A stretch of 64,000 bases of DNA, taken from contig NZ_JACHMN010000002.1 in the NCBI RefSeq assembly GCF_014204945.1, positions 1,564,503-1,628,502 on the forward strand. Direction: 5' to 3'. Both the position numbers and the translations under genes were made by a program. This document shows positions 18,403-28,985 of this stretch, one piece after another. The notes below the pieces were generated by a model. That model saw only the letters and a program-made list of their open reading frames with translations, was not told the origin of the DNA and ran no database searches. This DNA is from Allocatelliglobosispora scoriae. Its GTDB lineage: Bacteria > Actinomycetota > Actinomycetes > Mycobacteriales > Micromonosporaceae. Position 1 is the stretch's first letter, and the number at the start of each line of letters is the position of its first letter.

Positions 18403-19281
18403 ATGAAGATCAGCGCCAAGGGTGCCATCGTGCTGGCATCCATGCTGCTCGCGGTGGCCGCGTGCGGTGACAAGGAGAGCTCCGACACCTCGTCGTCGCC
18501 CGCACCCACCGTGGCCGCCGACAGCGCGCTCGCGGCGAAGGTCCCCGACGCCGTCAAGTCCGACGGCAAGATCGTCGTCGGCACCGACTCGACCTACGCG
18601 CCGAACGAATTCCTCGACACCGACGGCAAGACCGTCATCGGTTTCGACGTGGACCTCTTCAACGCCGTGGCGGCGAAGCTCGGGCTCAGGACCGAGTGGG
18701 TGTCGAGCAAGTTCGCCGATGTCATCCCCGGCGTCCTCTCCGGCAAGTACGAGGCCGGCGTCTCGTCGTTCACGATCAACCCGGAGCGCAAGGCCGAGAC
18801 CAACATGGTCAGCTACTTCAACGCCGGCACCCAGTGGGCGGCGAAGACCGGCGCGACGATCGACCCGGCCAACGCCTGCGGCAAGAAGGTCGCCGTGCAG
18901 GCGAGCACCGTCCAGGTCGACGACATCACCGCGAAGTCCAAGGCGTGCACCGACGCGGGCAAGCCGGCGATCACGATCGAGCAGTTCCAGGGCCAGGACC
19001 AGGCGTCCGCCTCGGTCGTCTCGGGCAAGAACGACGCGATGCTCGCCGACTCCCCCATCACCGCCTACGCCGTGAAGCAGACGAACGGGCAGCTCGCCCT
19101 CGTCGGCGACATCTACGACTCCGCGCCCTACGGGTACGTGGTGAAGAAGGACCAGACCGCGTACGCCGAGGCGCTGCGGGACGCCGTCGCGGCACTCATC
19201 GCCGACGGGACCTACAAGCAGATCCTCACCAAGTGGGGTGTCGAGGCCGGCGCCATCACGACCCCCGCCCTCAACCCGTGA
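18403..19281 (+). CDS. Amino-acid ABC transporter substrate-binding lipoprotein
   Basis: 292 residues. A lipoprotein signal ends at LLAVAAC, with Cys21 as the acylated residue. The family 3 binding-protein fold is recognised from [16 protein letters not shown] (about 57-72), [16 protein letters not shown] and the ligand-contact region [19 protein letters not shown]. Such proteins bind polar amino acids or their derivatives; the ligand cannot be named. GGGGGA precedes the ATG by 5 bases. The stop overlaps the permease start (GTGA), so all three transporter genes form one operon. Confidence 0.93.
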   Translation: MKISAKGAIVLASMLLAVAACGDKESSDTSSSPAPTVAADSALAAKVPDAVKSDGKIVVGTDSTYAPNEFLDTDGKTVIGFDVDLFNAVAAKLGLRTEWVSSKFADVIPGVLSGKYEAGVSSFTINPERKAETNMVSYFNAGTQWAAKTGATIDPANACGKKVAVQASTVQVDDITAKSKACTDAGKPAITIEQFQGQDQASASVVSGKNDAMLADSPITAYAVKQTNGQLALVGDIYDSAPYGYVVKKDQTAYAEALRDAVAALIADGTYKQILTKWGVEAGAITTPALNP

Positions 19282-20258
19282 CACAGCAGCCGCCCGCGCC
19301 GGAACCGCAGCCCGAGCCCCGGAGCCGTCCGGAGGCGATCAAGGCGGTTCCGGTGCGGCACCCGGGCCGCTGGGTCGCGATCGTCGTGATCGCGATCCTC
19401 GCCGCGATGTTCGTGCACCTGCTGGTGACGAACGACCGGTTCGAGTGGTCGTTCATGATCGACAACATGTTCCGGCCGCCGGTGATCGAGGGCGTCAAGA
19501 CCGCGCTGGTCGTGACGGTGCTGGCGATGGCGATCGGGATCACGCTCGGCATCATCGCCGCGATCATGCGGTTGTCGACGAACCCGATCCTCGCCGGTGC
19601 GGGCTGGGTCTACACCTGGTTCTTCCGGGCCATCCCCCGGGTGGTGCTGCTGGTGCTCTTCGGCAACCTCGGCATCCTCTGGGAACGGCTCGAGTTCGGC
19701 ATCCCCTTCGACCGGCAGCTCGGTGCGCTCTTCGGGATCCACGACTTCTCCGCGCGGCTGTTCGGCTTCGACGCGCGTACCGCCATCTCGGGTTTCACGG
19801 CCGGGTTGATCGGCCTGGCGCTCTCCGAGGGGGCCTATATGGCCGAGATCGTGCGCGCCGGGATCCAGTCGGTCGACCCGGGGCAGGCCGAGGCGTCGTC
19901 GGCGCTCGGCATGAGCCGCGGCCTGACGCTGCGGCGGGTCGTGCTGCCGCAGGCGATGCGGGTGATCGTGCCGCCGACCGGCAACGAGATGATCGCGATG
20001 CTCAAGGACACCTCGCTGCTCGCCTTCGTGCCCGTCACCAACGAGCTCTTCTTCCAGCTCTCGGCGATCGGCTCGCGGACCTTCAAGGTCTTCCCGATGC
20101 TCGTCGCGGCGTGCCTGTGGTACCTCGCGATGACGAGCATCCTGATGATCGGGCAGTACTTCGTCGAGCGCTACTTCTCCCGGGGCTACGGCACCGCGCA
20201 GAAGGCCAAGGCCCGGCTGCGCGACATCACAGCAGAGAGCGGAGGGGGTACGCCGTGA
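19278..20258 (+). CDS. Amino-acid ABC transporter permease (HisMQ/GlnP type)
   Basis: 326 residues from GTG 19278. A Pro-rich cytoplasmic N-terminus of about 35 residues leads to a first span ([19 protein letters not shown]) and then five or so more. The loop [37 protein letters not shown] is the EAA motif that contacts the ATPase. The length and single permease suggest a homodimeric channel. GTG 19278 overlaps the binding-protein stop, and the gene's stop overlaps the ATPase start. Confidence 0.93.
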   Translation: MTQQPPAPEPQPEPRSRPEAIKAVPVRHPGRWVAIVVIAILAAMFVHLLVTNDRFEWSFMIDNMFRPPVIEGVKTALVVTVLAMAIGITLGIIAAIMRLSTNPILAGAGWVYTWFFRAIPRVVLLVLFGNLGILWERLEFGIPFDRQLGALFGIHDFSARLFGFDARTAISGFTAGLIGLALSEGAYMAEIVRAGIQSVDPGQAEASSALGMSRGLTLRRVVLPQAMRVIVPPTGNEMIAMLKDTSLLAFVPVTNELFFQLSAIGSRTFKVFPMLVAACLWYLAMTSILMIGQYFVERYFSRGYGTAQKAKARLRDITAESGGGTP

Positions 20259-21079
20259 CCGACCTGACAGTGACCGGCGACGCGCCCGGGGCGCCCGAGC
20301 CGTCGGCACCTCGAACCGGCGAGATGGTCCGCGTCGAGAACGTCTACAAGTCCTTCGGCTCGACCGAGGTGCTCAAGGGCATCGACATGGTGGTCCGTCC
20401 CGCCGAGGTCTGCTGCATGATCGGGCCCTCCGGCTCCGGCAAGTCGACCCTGCTGCGCTGCGTCAACCACCTGGAGAAGATCAACGCCGGGCGGATCTGG
20501 GTCGACGGCGACCTCGTCGGTTACCGCGAGCGCGGCGGCAAACTGCACGAGCTGCGGGAGAAGGAGGTCGCCGCCCAGCGTCGCGCGATCGGCATGGTCT
20601 TCCAGCGGTTCAACCTCTTCCCGCACCTCACCGCGATCGAGAACGTGATGGAGGCGCCGGTCCGGGTCACCCGGCTCGCCAAGTCCACCGCCAAGACCGA
20701 GGCCGCCGCCCTGCTCGACCGGGTAGGCCTCGCCGACAAGCTGCTCAACTACCCCGCGCAGCTCTCCGGCGGGCAGCAGCAGCGGGTGGCGATCGCGCGG
20801 GCGCTGGCGATGCGGCCGAAGCTGATGCTCTTCGACGAGCCGACCAGCGCGCTCGACCCAGAGCTCGTCGGCGAGGTGCTCGACGTGATGAAGGGCCTGG
20901 CGAAGGACGGCATGACGATGATCGTGGTGACCCACGAGATCGGCTTCGCCCGCGAGGTCGGCGACACGCTGGTCTTCATGGACGGCGGCGTCATCGTGGA
21001 GTCGGGCGACCCGCGGGTGGTCCTCGCCAACCCCCAGCACCAGCGGACGAAGGCGTTCCTGGCCAAAGTGCTGAGCTGA
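20255..21079 (+). CDS. Amino-acid ABC transporter ATP-binding protein
   Basis: 274 residues from GTG 20255, preceded by GGAGGGGG. Walker A is [13 protein letters not shown], the signature [16 protein letters not shown], Walker [15 protein letters not shown] and the switch His is in [11 protein letters not shown]. All are those of polar amino-acid importers (GlnQ/HisP type), completing the importer with the two upstream genes. Convergent to the ATP-grasp gene with a 33-bp gap and no clear terminator. Confidence 0.96.
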   Translation: MTDLTVTGDAPGAPEPSAPRTGEMVRVENVYKSFGSTEVLKGIDMVVRPAEVCCMIGPSGSGKSTLLRCVNHLEKINAGRIWVDGDLVGYRERGGKLHELREKEVAAQRRAIGMVFQRFNLFPHLTAIENVMEAPVRVTRLAKSTAKTEAAALLDRVGLADKLLNYPAQLSGGQQQRVAIARALAMRPKLMLFDEPTSALDPELVGEVLDVMKGLAKDGMTMIVVTHEIGFAREVGDTLVFMDGGVIVESGDPRVVLANPQHQRTKAFLAKVLS

Positions 21080-21112
21080 GTCCCGGCGCTCTATTTCTGG
21101 GCCGCTGCGCTC

Positions 21113-22006
21113 CTAAAGTCTCGCCGCTATGGCTGCGGCGAAGCGGTCTGCGGCGTGCTCGTCGTGCTCCAGGAAGACCGACGGCTCGGTCAGCTCCACC
21201 TCGACCAGCACGGGCGAGCCGTCCAGGCCAGGTATGAGGTCGATCCGGGCGTAGAGCAGCCCCGACGGCAGTGCGGCGAGCACCCGGCGGGCCGTCGCGA
21301 ACTCGGCCTCGGTGGGCGTCCGCGGCGTGATCTTCTCGGGGACGTAGAGGCCCGCCACTCCCGCATCCGGACCGACGAGCATCGGACCCTTGCGGATCGC
21401 ATGGCTGAAGGCGGGCTCGCCCGTCTCCGGCGAGCTGAAGTAGAGCAGCGCGGTCTCGCCGTAGCTGTCGACGGCCGGCAGGTAGGGCTGGATCATCACG
21501 AGCCGCCCGGCCGCCTGAAGGCGCCGCACGTGCGCCACGGCGAGGTCGGCATCGGCGAGGTCGTAGCGCCCGGTGTCCTTGCTCCCGGCGCTCACGGCGG
21601 GCTTGATGACGTAGAGACCGGCTTCGGCGGGCGGGCTCCACTCGTCGCCGGGCTCCACCCAGGACGTGGGGACCACGGGCACCCCGGCCGCGCTGAGCTC
21701 GCGCAGGTAGCGCTTGTCGGTGTTCCACTCCACCACGTCGGCCGCGTTGAGCAGCCGGGGCACCGAGTGGACCCAGGTGATGAACTCCGCGCGCCGGTAG
21801 AAGTAGTCCCACGGGTTGCGCAGCACGACGAGGTCGTAGCCCGCCCAGTCGATCGCCGGGTCGTCCCAGACCGCCGGTTCCGCCGTGATGCCCCGGCGCG
21901 CCAGCGGCGCGAGCAGGAGCCGGTCGTCGGGCTCCAGGTCGGGCAGGTCGGCGCAGGTGGCGAGCGCGACGCGGGGCGAGGCACCGAATGCTGGCGAGTC
22001 GATCAC
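21113..22006 (-). CDS. ATP-grasp domain protein, possible amino-acid or peptide ligase
   Basis: 297 residues from GTG 22006. An N-terminal PreATP-grasp Rossmann part (VALATCADLPDLEPDDRLL, then VVLRNPWDYFYRRAEFI) is followed by an ATP-grasp core (YVIKPAVSAGSKDTGRY, LVMIQPYLPAV) and the Mg-binding end LYARIDLIPGLDGSPVLVEVELTEPSVFL. The layout resembles stand-alone ligases related to DcsG (D-cycloserine cyclo-ligase) and prokaryotic glutathione-synthetase-like proteins. No biosynthetic partners lie beside it, so the substrate is unknown. Confidence 0.85.
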   Translation of the reverse strand: MIDSPAFGASPRVALATCADLPDLEPDDRLLLAPLARRGITAEPAVWDDPAIDWAGYDLVVLRNPWDYFYRRAEFITWVHSVPRLLNAADVVEWNTDKRYLRELSAAGVPVVPTSWVEPGDEWSPPAEAGLYVIKPAVSAGSKDTGRYDLADADLAVAHVRRLQAAGRLVMIQPYLPAVDSYGETALLYFSSPETGEPAFSHAIRKGPMLVGPDAGVAGLYVPEKITPRTPTEAEFATARRVLAALPSGLLYARIDLIPGLDGSPVLVEVELTEPSVFLEHDEHAADRFAAAIAARL

Positions 22007-22068
22007 CCAGCCATCGTAGAGCGGGGTACTTCGTAAGGAGCCGACCCCCCACCGATCGTTTCACCACC

Positions 22069-22153
22069 GCGCATGATCGCGTTCTTTCCCGGAAGTAGGC
22101 CCTACCGGCGCCCTCTGAGGGGGCTACTTCCGGGAAACAGCGCGATCATGCGC
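22069..22153. repeat. Dispersed 85-bp palindromic element, copy 1
   Basis: Two arms of about 31 bases with two mismatches, built on GATCGCG...TTTCCCGGAAG (left) and CTTCCGGGAAACAGCGCGATC (right), around a 23-base GC-rich loop. The same arms occur at 42851-42929. It lies between two minus-strand genes, upstream of the ATP-grasp gene, and could fold into a long hairpin. Confidence 0.8.
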
Positions 22154-22194
22154 GCGAGGCGAGGCGCCGCCAGGACGGGTGGTGGGCGCAAAAT

Positions 22195-22219
22195 GCGGCC
22201 CGGGCTAGGCCCGGGCCGC
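22195..22219 (-). terminator. Intrinsic terminator after the 106-residue protein gene
   Basis: Perfect 11-bp stem GCGGCCCGGGC/GCCCGGGCCGC with loop TAG. On the minus strand it is followed by ATTTTGCG, a short U-run. It lies about 38 bases past the stop of the gene at 22257. Confidence 0.85.
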
Positions 22220-22256
22220 GCGAAAGGGGTTATGTACGAGGTGAGGTTGTGCTAGA

Positions 22257-22577
22257 TCAGCGTGAGAGCGTGCGCTTGGACATGGAGCGCCACAGGTCGT
22301 TGCTCGGCCGCATCAGCTCGATCAACTCCCGCTCCCAGCTGTTTTCCAAAGTAACGCCGGCCTGCTCGCAGGCCGCGCGCGCGACGTCGGTGCTAGGTGC
22401 CACCCGATCCCCCCAGGCGCCATCTCCACCCACCAGCACGATGCGAGCACCGCGCCGGCCGACGTACTCGATGACCGCAGTCGCCCCGCCGTGATCCCGC
22501 ATGAAGCCCTTGATTCCAGAGACAAGGTCTTGCGCGGGGCGTTCGAGAGTCAGCGTCGTATCGGAACCATCTGCCAT
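22257..22577 (-). CDS. Conserved small protein of unknown function
   Basis: 106 residues from ATG 22577 (MADGSDTTLTLERPAQDL). It has a strand-helix pattern with ATAVIEYVGRRGARIVLVGGDGAWGD and a C-terminal helix WERELIELMRPSNDLWRSM. No signal peptide, membrane span or metal motif. I recall similar uncharacterised actinobacterial proteins but no function. Earlier in-frame starts at 22589 and 22619 are possible, and no ribosome site decides. A good terminator follows it. Confidence 0.72.
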   Translation of the reverse strand: MADGSDTTLTLERPAQDLVSGIKGFMRDHGGATAVIEYVGRRGARIVLVGGDGAWGDRVAPSTDVARAACEQAGVTLENSWERELIELMRPSNDLWRSMSKRTLSR

Positions 22578-22674
22578 GTGGAGCACCATAAGCAGACTGA
22601 GGGCCGAATTGCACACCACTGAGGCCAGACTGTGATTCCCATTACGGGGTCACGAGCGGCAAGTTACCGACATA

Positions 22675-22705
22675 TGTCCGGAATCATCCCGGTCAATACC
22701 GGACA
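22675..22705. other. Inverted repeat TGTCCGG-N17-CCGGACA in an AT-rich gap
   Basis: In the 250-bp gap between the small protein gene and ctaB, which is more AT-rich than its surroundings. The arms are 7 bases and perfect. It may be a weak ctaB terminator or a regulator site upstream of the small gene. The stretch 22578-22827 holds no gene I can support. Confidence 0.35.
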
Positions 22706-22827
22706 CATCGGAGCATCAATAAATGCCCTGTCAGCTGGCCGACAGTCAAGCGGGCGTGTCCGCCCAATATCGGTCATCAGTGCACAGTCTGCCACAACGG
22801 GATCCCGAATGTGAAACCGGGTGTAGG

Positions 22828-23793
22828 TTACAGCACCGCATCGATGGCTATCGCCACAAAGACGACAGTCAGGTAGGTCGTGGAGTAGTGGAACATCTTC
22901 ATCGGCTGCGTCGGCTCGCCTCGACGGGCCCGAGCATAGAGGGCGTGGGCCTGCCAGAGGAAGAGTGCGCCGCAGATCACAGCCGGCACCCCGTAGATCA
23001 GGCTCATGCCGAGCGGCCACAGCGCCATCGAGATGGCGAAGGTCAGCCAGACGTAGATGACGCTCTCCAGGCCCACCCGGCGCAGCGAGCGGACCACCGG
23101 CAGCATCGGGATGCCCGCGCGGGCGTAGTCGTCCTTGAACTTGATGGCGAGCGCGTAGAAGTGCGGCGGCTGCCAGAGGAAGACGATGCCGAACATGACC
23201 CAGGCGGGCCAGGCGAGACCGCCCGTGACCGCGGCCCAGCCGATCAACACGGGTGCCGCGCCGCAGACGCCGCCCCAGACCGTGTTCTGCCAGGTCGTGC
23301 GCTTGAGCCACATCGTGTAGACGAGGTCGTAGTAGGCGATCGCCGCGACCGTCAGCAGCGTCGCCAGCAGGTTGGTGAAGACCGCCATCAGCACGGTGGA
23401 GACGGCCGCCAGGGTGAGCCCGAAGATGAGCGCCGAGCGGGCGGAGACCGTGTGCGTCGCCAGCGGCCGCCGCGAGGTGCGGTTCATCAGCTGGTCGATG
23501 TCGCGGTCGATGTAGCAGTTGAGCGCATTGGCCGCGCCCGCCGCCAGCGCGCCGCCGACCAGGGTGACGAGCACCAGCCAGAAGGAGGGCAGGCCCCCGG
23601 CGGCGAGCATCATCGCCGGCACGGTCGTCACGAGCAGCAGCTCGACGATGCGCGGCTTGGTCAGCGAGACATAGGCCTTGATGATCGCGACCCGCGGCGA
23701 ACCGGCAGCCGCCACCGCGGTGCGCGGCACAGCCGTGGGCTGGGGGGCGACTTCGACAGTTTTGGGCGCCGGATCGGCAGCGAGCGTGCTCAC
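22828..23793 (-). CDS. ctaB: Protoheme IX farnesyltransferase (heme O synthase)
   Basis: 321 residues from GTG 23793. UbiA-family enzyme that attaches farnesyl to protoheme, giving heme O, the substrate of CtaA. Motifs: [20 protein letters not shown] (the NDxxDxxxD-type prenyl diphosphate site, about 107-126) and [16 protein letters not shown] further on. About nine hydrophobic segments. A 50-residue N-terminal tail precedes the first span. Divergent from tkt across a 328-bp gap, a gene order seen in many actinobacteria. Confidence 0.95.
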   Translation of the reverse strand: MSTLAADPAPKTVEVAPQPTAVPRTAVAAAGSPRVAIIKAYVSLTKPRIVELLLVTTVPAMMLAAGGLPSFWLVLVTLVGGALAAGAANALNCYIDRDIDQLMNRTSRRPLATHTVSARSALIFGLTLAAVSTVLMAVFTNLLATLLTVAAIAYYDLVYTMWLKRTTWQNTVWGGVCGAAPVLIGWAAVTGGLAWPAWVMFGIVFLWQPPHFYALAIKFKDDYARAGIPMLPVVRSLRRVGLESVIYVWLTFAISMALWPLGMSLIYGVPAVICGALFLWQAHALYARARRGEPTQPMKMFHYSTTYLTVVFVAIAIDAVL

Positions 23794-24121
23794 GGGGCTA
23801 GGGTACGGCAGCCACCCGCCGCTGCCCGCGCCGACCAGCCGAGGTGCGCCGGGTCACAGTTGCCGGATTTTTTCACGTTTGCACCAACACCCTCGTCCTC
23901 ATCGATCGCAGCTGCGTGTTTGCGCAGGTTGACACACGGGTAGGTGCACGTAGAGCGCGTTGTGGGGGTGATCGCGCACAACGCATGCACGGAGTGGGTA
24001 GGGTTTTAGCGAAAGGCGACACCGAGGCCGCCCGCGACACTCTCCGGCCGTTCGCTCACTTTCGTAGCGCGCGGGCCCCAAAGCTGAAGCAGAGCCCACC
24101 GATACAGGGAGCAACACCGCT
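23794..24121. promoter_or_regulatory. Divergent promoter region between ctaB and tkt
   Basis: 328 bp without a gene. It contains TTGACA at 23929-23934 with TAGAGC 16 bases later (23951), a fair but imperfect sigma-70 type promoter pointing to tkt, and T-rich patches near 23870. No hairpin, small ORF or RNA gene stands out. Leader length to tkt would be about 160 bases. Confidence 0.4.
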
Positions 24122-26230
24122 GTGGACACCCGACTGAACTGGTCCGAACTCGACAGCCGCGCCGTTGACACGGCCCGCGTGCTGGCGATGGATGCCGTGG
24201 AGAAGGCCGGCAACGGTCACCCAGGCACCGCCATGAGCCTCGCGCCTGCGGCGTACCTCCTCTTCAACAAGGTGATGAAGCACGACCCGAGCGATCCGGC
24301 CTGGCCGGGACGCGACCGGTTCGTGCTCTCCTGTGGCCACTCCAGCCTCACCCTCTACGTCCAGCTCTACCTCTCGGGCTACGGCCTGGAGCTCGAGGAC
24401 CTGAAGCACCTTCGGCAGTGGGGCTCGCTCACGCCGGGCCACCCGGAGCACGGGCACACCCGCGGTGTCGAGACGACGACCGGGCCGCTGGGCCAGGGCC
24501 TCGCCAACGCGGTCGGGATGGCGATGGCGTCGCGCCGCGAGCGCGGCCTCTTCGACCCGGAGGCGGCGGCGGGCGAGAGCCCGTTCGACCACCACATCTG
24601 GGTGCTCGTCTCCGACGGCGACATCGAGGAGGGCATCACCCACGAGGTCTCCGCGATCGCCGGCCACCAGAAGCTCGGCAACCTCGTCGTGATCTACGAC
24701 GACAACGAGATCTCGATCGAGGACGACACCAAGATCGCGAAGTCCGAGGACGTCGTGGCCCGCTACGCGGCATACGGCTGGCACACCGAGCGGGTCGACT
24801 TCACGGCCGGCGGCAGCTACCACGAGGACATCCCGGCGCTGTTCGAGGCGATCCAGCGGGCCAAGGCCGAGACCGACCGGCCCAGCTTCATCTCGCTGCG
24901 CACGATCATCGGCTGGCCGGCACCGACCAAGCAGAACACGGGCAAGATCCACGGCTCGGCGCTCGGCAAGGACGAGGTCGCGGCCACGAAGAAGATCCTC
25001 GGCTTCGACGCCGACACCAGCTTCCCGGTCGCGGACGAGGTGCTCACCCACGCACGCACCGTCGCCGACCGCGGGTCCGAGGCACGCAGCTCCTGGCAGC
25101 AGGGGTACGCCGCCTGGGCCGCCGCGAACCCGGAGCGCTCCGCGCTGTTCGAGCGGCTCGCCACGCGTACCCTCCCGGAGGGCTGGACCGACGCGCTGCC
25201 GACCTGGCCGGCAGACCCCAAGGGCGTCGCCACCCGGGCCGCCTCCGGCCAGGTGCTCAACGCGCTCGCACCGGTCCTGCCGGAGCTGTGGGGCGGCTCG
25301 GCCGACCTCGCGGAGAGCAACAACACGACGATGAAGGGCGAGCCGTCGTTCATCCCGTCGGAGTTCGCCACCAAGGAGTTCCCGGGCAACGAGTACGGCC
25401 GCACGCTGCACTTCGGCATCCGCGAGCACGGCATGGGCGGCATCCTCAACGGCATCGCGCTGCACGGCGGCACCCGGCCCTACGGCGGCACGTTCCTCGT
25501 GTTCAGCGACTACATGCGCCCGTCGGTGCGGCTCGCCGCGCTGATGAAGCTGCCGGTGACCTACGTCTGGACCCACGACTCGATCGGCCTCGGCGAGGAC
25601 GGACCGACCCACCAGCCGGTCGAGCACCTCACCGCACTGCGGGCGATCATGGGCCTCGACGTGGTCCGCCCCGGCGACGCCAACGAGACCGCGCACGCCT
25701 GGCGGGCCGCGCTGGAGCACACCGACCGGCCGACGGCGCTCGCGCTGACCCGGCAGGCGCTGCCGACGCTCGACCCGGCGAAGGCGACCTACGAGGGCTT
25801 CCGCCGCGGTGCCTACGTGCTGGAGGAGGCGACGGGCGGCAAGCCGGCCGTCATCATCCTGGCGACGGGTTCCGAGGTCGCCATCGCGCTCACCGCACGG
25901 GAGCGCCTGGAGGCCGACGGCACGCCCACCCGCGTCGTCTCCGTGCCCTGCCAGGAGTGGTTCCGGGGCGAGGACGAGGCCTACCGCAACTCCGTGCTGC
26001 CGCCCGAGGTGAAGGCCCGGGTCAGCGTCGAGGCCGGCATCGCGATGTCGTGGCGCGACCTCGTCGGCGACGCCGGTGAGAGCGTCAGCCTGGAGCACTT
26101 CGGCGCGAGCGCGCCGGCCCAGGTGCTCTTCGAGCAGTTCGGCTTCACGCCCGACCACATCGTCGCCGCCGCCCGCGCCACGCTGTCGCGCACCGGCTAC
26201 ATCAAGAGCTCCACTCCCACCGGCAACTAG
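24122..26230 (+). CDS. tkt: Transketolase
   Basis: 702 residues from GTG 24122. Thiamine-diphosphate enzyme moving two-carbon units between ketoses and aldoses in the non-oxidative pentose phosphate pathway. Visible: [15 protein letters not shown] (about 31-45), the ThDP/Mg loop [17 protein letters not shown] ending in [25 protein letters not shown] and the pyrimidine-domain [20 protein letters not shown]. Length is normal. It heads the operon tkt-tal-pgi-zwf-opcA-pgl. Confidence 0.97.
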   Translation: MDTRLNWSELDSRAVDTARVLAMDAVEKAGNGHPGTAMSLAPAAYLLFNKVMKHDPSDPAWPGRDRFVLSCGHSSLTLYVQLYLSGYGLELEDLKHLRQWGSLTPGHPEHGHTRGVETTTGPLGQGLANAVGMAMASRRERGLFDPEAAAGESPFDHHIWVLVSDGDIEEGITHEVSAIAGHQKLGNLVVIYDDNEISIEDDTKIAKSEDVVARYAAYGWHTERVDFTAGGSYHEDIPALFEAIQRAKAETDRPSFISLRTIIGWPAPTKQNTGKIHGSALGKDEVAATKKILGFDADTSFPVADEVLTHARTVADRGSEARSSWQQGYAAWAAANPERSALFERLATRTLPEGWTDALPTWPADPKGVATRAASGQVLNALAPVLPELWGGSADLAESNNTTMKGEPSFIPSEFATKEFPGNEYGRTLHFGIREHGMGGILNGIALHGGTRPYGGTFLVFSDYMRPSVRLAALMKLPVTYVWTHDSIGLGEDGPTHQPVEHLTALRAIMGLDVVRPGDANETAHAWRAALEHTDRPTALALTRQALPTLDPAKATYEGFRRGAYVLEEATGGKPAVIILATGSEVAIALTARERLEADGTPTRVVSVPCQEWFRGEDEAYRNSVLPPEVKARVSVEAGIAMSWRDLVGDAGESVSLEHFGASAPAQVLFEQFGFTPDHIVAAARATLSRTGYIKSSTPTGN

Positions 26231-26260
26231 CTCCGCCACCGGCAAACCTAGGAGACACCC

Positions 26261-27370
26261 ATGACGAACAACCTGGCGCAACTGAGCGCCGCCGGTGTGG
26301 CGGTGTGGCTCGACGACATCTCGCGCGAGCGCCTCAACTCCGGTGGCCTGGAGAAGCTGCGCACCGATGACAACGTCGTCGGCGTGACCAGCAACCCGAC
26401 CATCTTCGCGAGCGCGATCGCCGGCTCCGACCTCTACGCCGACCAGATCCACGACCTCGCGATCCGCAAGGTCACCGTCGACGAGGCCGTCCGCATGATC
26501 ACCACGTTCGACGTGCGGTGGGGCTGCCATGTGATGCGCCCCGCCTACGACGCGTCCAACGGCACCGACGGCCGGGTCTCGATCGAGGTCGACCCCCGAC
26601 TCGCCGACCAGACCGACGCCACGATCGCCGAGGCGAAGCAGCTCTGGTGGCTCGTCGACCGGCCCAACCTCTTCATCAAGATCCCGGCGACCCAGGCCGG
26701 GCTGCCCGCGATCACCGAGGTGCTCGCGACCGGCATCAGCGTCAACGTGACCCTCATCTTCTCGCTGGACCGCTACGTCGCCGTCCTGGACGCGTGGCTG
26801 ACCGGTCTGGAGAAGGCGCAGCAGCACGGCTACGACCTGTCGAGCATCGAGTCGGTGGCGTCGTTCTTCGTCTCCCGCGTCGACACCGAGATCGACAAGC
26901 GCCTGGACAAGATCGGCACCCCGGAGGCGCTCGCGCTGAAGGGCAAGGCGGCCGTCGCCAACGCGCGCCTGGCGTACGCCGCCTACCAGGAGGTCACGGG
27001 CGGTGCCCGCTGGGCCGCCCTGGAGGCCGCCGGAGCCCGTCCGCAGCGCCCTCTGTGGGCGTCGACCGGCACGAAGAACCCGGACTACCCGGACACGCTC
27101 TACGTCGACCAGCTCGTCGCTCCCGGCACGGTCAACACGATGCCGGAGAAGACGCTGCGGGCCACCGCCGACCACGCGGTCATCACCGGCGACACGATCA
27201 CCCCGCACCTGGAGGAGGCCGCCGACACGATGGCCGCCCTCCAGGCCGTGGGCGTCGACTACAACGACGTCGTCGAGTTCCTGGAGCGCGACGGCGTCGC
27301 GAAGTTCGAGGCGAGCTGGACCGAGCTCCTCGATGGTGTGCAGCAGAAGCTGGAGGCCGCACGTGGCTGA
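26261..27370 (+). CDS. tal: Transaldolase
   Basis: 369 residues. Transfers a dihydroxyacetone unit through a Lys Schiff base. Motifs: [17 protein letters not shown] (N-terminal signature), [18 protein letters not shown] with the Schiff-base Lys in the IKIPAT motif, and [18 protein letters not shown]. The length matches the actinobacterial two-domain-like long transaldolase. AGGAG precedes the ATG by 7 bases. Its end overlaps pgi by 8 bases. Confidence 0.97.
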   Translation: MTNNLAQLSAAGVAVWLDDISRERLNSGGLEKLRTDDNVVGVTSNPTIFASAIAGSDLYADQIHDLAIRKVTVDEAVRMITTFDVRWGCHVMRPAYDASNGTDGRVSIEVDPRLADQTDATIAEAKQLWWLVDRPNLFIKIPATQAGLPAITEVLATGISVNVTLIFSLDRYVAVLDAWLTGLEKAQQHGYDLSSIESVASFFVSRVDTEIDKRLDKIGTPEALALKGKAAVANARLAYAAYQEVTGGARWAALEAAGARPQRPLWASTGTKNPDYPDTLYVDQLVAPGTVNTMPEKTLRATADHAVITGDTITPHLEEAADTMAALQAVGVDYNDVVEFLERDGVAKFEASWTELLDGVQQKLEAARG

Positions 27371-28985
27371 GTTCGTCTTCGCGGCGGGACTGTCGGTTCG
27401 CGCCGACGCCGCCGTCACCGCGGCATCCGAACCCGTCGAAGCGACGCTCGTCGCCGACGGGGTGCCGGGCCTGCTCGCCGCCAAGGACCCGACGCTGTGG
27501 GGCCCGGACGCCGAGGCCGAGTCCTCGGTCCGGCTCGGCTGGGTCGACACCGTGGTGCGCAGCCGGGAGCTGCTCCCCCAGCTCGCCGAGCTCGCCGCCG
27601 AGCTGGGCGACCTCGATCACGTCGTGCTCGCCGGCATGGGCGGCTCGTCGCTCGCGCCCGAGGTGATCGCCCGGACGCTGGGCCGCTCGCTCACCGTGCT
27701 CGACACGACCGACCCGCACCAGGTCGGCACGGCGATCGCCGACCGGCTCGACCGGACCGTCGTCGTCGTCGCCAGCAAGTCGGGCTCCACGGTGGAGACC
27801 GACAGCCACCGCCGGGCCTACTGGCAGGCGTTCCTCGACTCCGGGCTGTCCGAGGCCGAGGCCGGACGGCGCTTCGTCGTCGTCACCGATCCGGGCTCCC
27901 CGCTCGAGCAGACCGCTCGCGAGATGGGCGCCTTCGTCGTGCTCGCCGACCCCAACGTCGGCGGCCGCTACTCCGCGCTCACCGCCTTCGGCCTCGTGCC
28001 GTCGGCGCTCGCCGGTGTCGACGTCGCCGAGCTGCTCGACCAGGCCGAGGAGCTCGCCACCACGCTGAGCCGCACCGAGGAGAACCCGGCCCTCACGCTG
28101 GGCGCCCTGCTCGGCGCGGCGGCGAAGGCGGGCCAGGACAAGATCGCGATCGCGGAGGACGGCAGCGGCATCGTCGGCCTCGGCGACTGGGCCGAGCAGC
28201 TCATCGCCGAGTCGACCGGCAAGCTCGGCCTCGGCATCCTGCCCGTCGTGGTGGAGAGCCCGACCGCGCCCGGCTTCACCGGCCCCGACGTGCTCGGCAT
28301 CACGGTCGGCGGCGCCCTCGCCGCGACCCCGCCCGCCGCGCCCGGCACGCTCGCCGTCAACGGGCCGCTCGGCGCGCACTTCCTCGCCTGGGAGTTCGCC
28401 ACCGCGATCGCCGGCCGGGTGCTCGGGATCAACCCGTTCGACCAGCCCAACGTGACGGAGTCCAAGGAGAACACGGGCAAGATCCTCGCCTCGGGCCTCC
28501 CGGACCAGCAGCCCACCTTCACCGACGGCGCCATCGAGGGCTTCGGCCCCGACAGCCTCACCGACGTCGCGTCGGCGCTCGCCTGGCTGCGCTCCACGCT
28601 CAACCCGCGCGGATATCTGGCGGTCATGGCCTACCTCGACCGGTTCGGCGACGCCGACACGGCCGGGATCCGTCCTCTGCTCGCCGCCGCCACCGGGCGC
28701 CCGGTCACCTTCGGCTGGGGTCCGCGCTTCCTGCACTCCACCGGGCAGTTCCACAAGGGCGGTCCGCAGAACGGATCGTTCCTGCAGATCACCGGTGCCG
28801 TGACGGCGGACCTGGCGGTGCCGGGCAAGGCGTACACCTTCGGGGTCCTGCAGGCCGCCCAGGCCGGCGGCGACCGGCAGGCGCTCGCCGGGCGCGACCG
28901 GCCGCTGCTGCACCTGCACCTCACCGACCGGGCGGCGGGCATCGAGCAGCTGCTCGCGGCGGCCAAGGAGCTGGGAGCCCGCTGA
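27363..28985 (+). CDS. pgi: Glucose-6-phosphate isomerase
   Basis: 540 residues from GTG 27363, overlapping tal. Interconverts glucose-6-P and fructose-6-P. SIS-fold motifs: [15 protein letters not shown] (about 96-110), [16 protein letters not shown] and [18 protein letters not shown]. It belongs to the form found in pentose-phosphate operons of high-GC Gram positives rather than the short B. subtilis type, and an SIS-fold bifunctional variant is less likely given its context. Stop and zwf start overlap as TGATG. Confidence 0.93.
   Translation: MAEFVFAAGLSVRADAAVTAASEPVEATLVADGVPGLLAAKDPTLWGPDAEAESSVRLGWVDTVVRSRELLPQLAELAAELGDLDHVVLAGMGGSSLAPEVIARTLGRSLTVLDTTDPHQVGTAIADRLDRTVVVVASKSGSTVETDSHRRAYWQAFLDSGLSEAEAGRRFVVVTDPGSPLEQTAREMGAFVVLADPNVGGRYSALTAFGLVPSALAGVDVAELLDQAEELATTLSRTEENPALTLGALLGAAAKAGQDKIAIAEDGSGIVGLGDWAEQLIAESTGKLGLGILPVVVESPTAPGFTGPDVLGITVGGALAATPPAAPGTLAVNGPLGAHFLAWEFATAIAGRVLGINPFDQPNVTESKENTGKILASGLPDQQPTFTDGAIEGFGPDSLTDVASALAWLRSTLNPRGYLAVMAYLDRFGDADTAGIRPLLAAATGRPVTFGWGPRFLHSTGQFHKGGPQNGSFLQITGAVTADLAVPGKAYTFGVLQAAQAGGDRQALAGRDRPLLHLHLTDRAAGIEQLLAAAKELGAR

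Noticed and set aside
18696-20258. Plus-strand reading starting inside the binding-protein gene
   Set aside because: The permease begins at GTG 19278. The earlier part overlaps the binding protein in another frame.
22675-22705. TGTCCGG inverted repeat as a confirmed operator
   Set aside because: Arms are short and no regulator or partner site is known, so only a weak feature is listed.
24056-27550. 1164-codon minus-strand open frame opposite tkt and tal
   Set aside because: It mirrors the codons of two well-supported genes and its translation is Arg/Val/Asp/Gly-rich with no recognisable domain, a common high-GC artefact.
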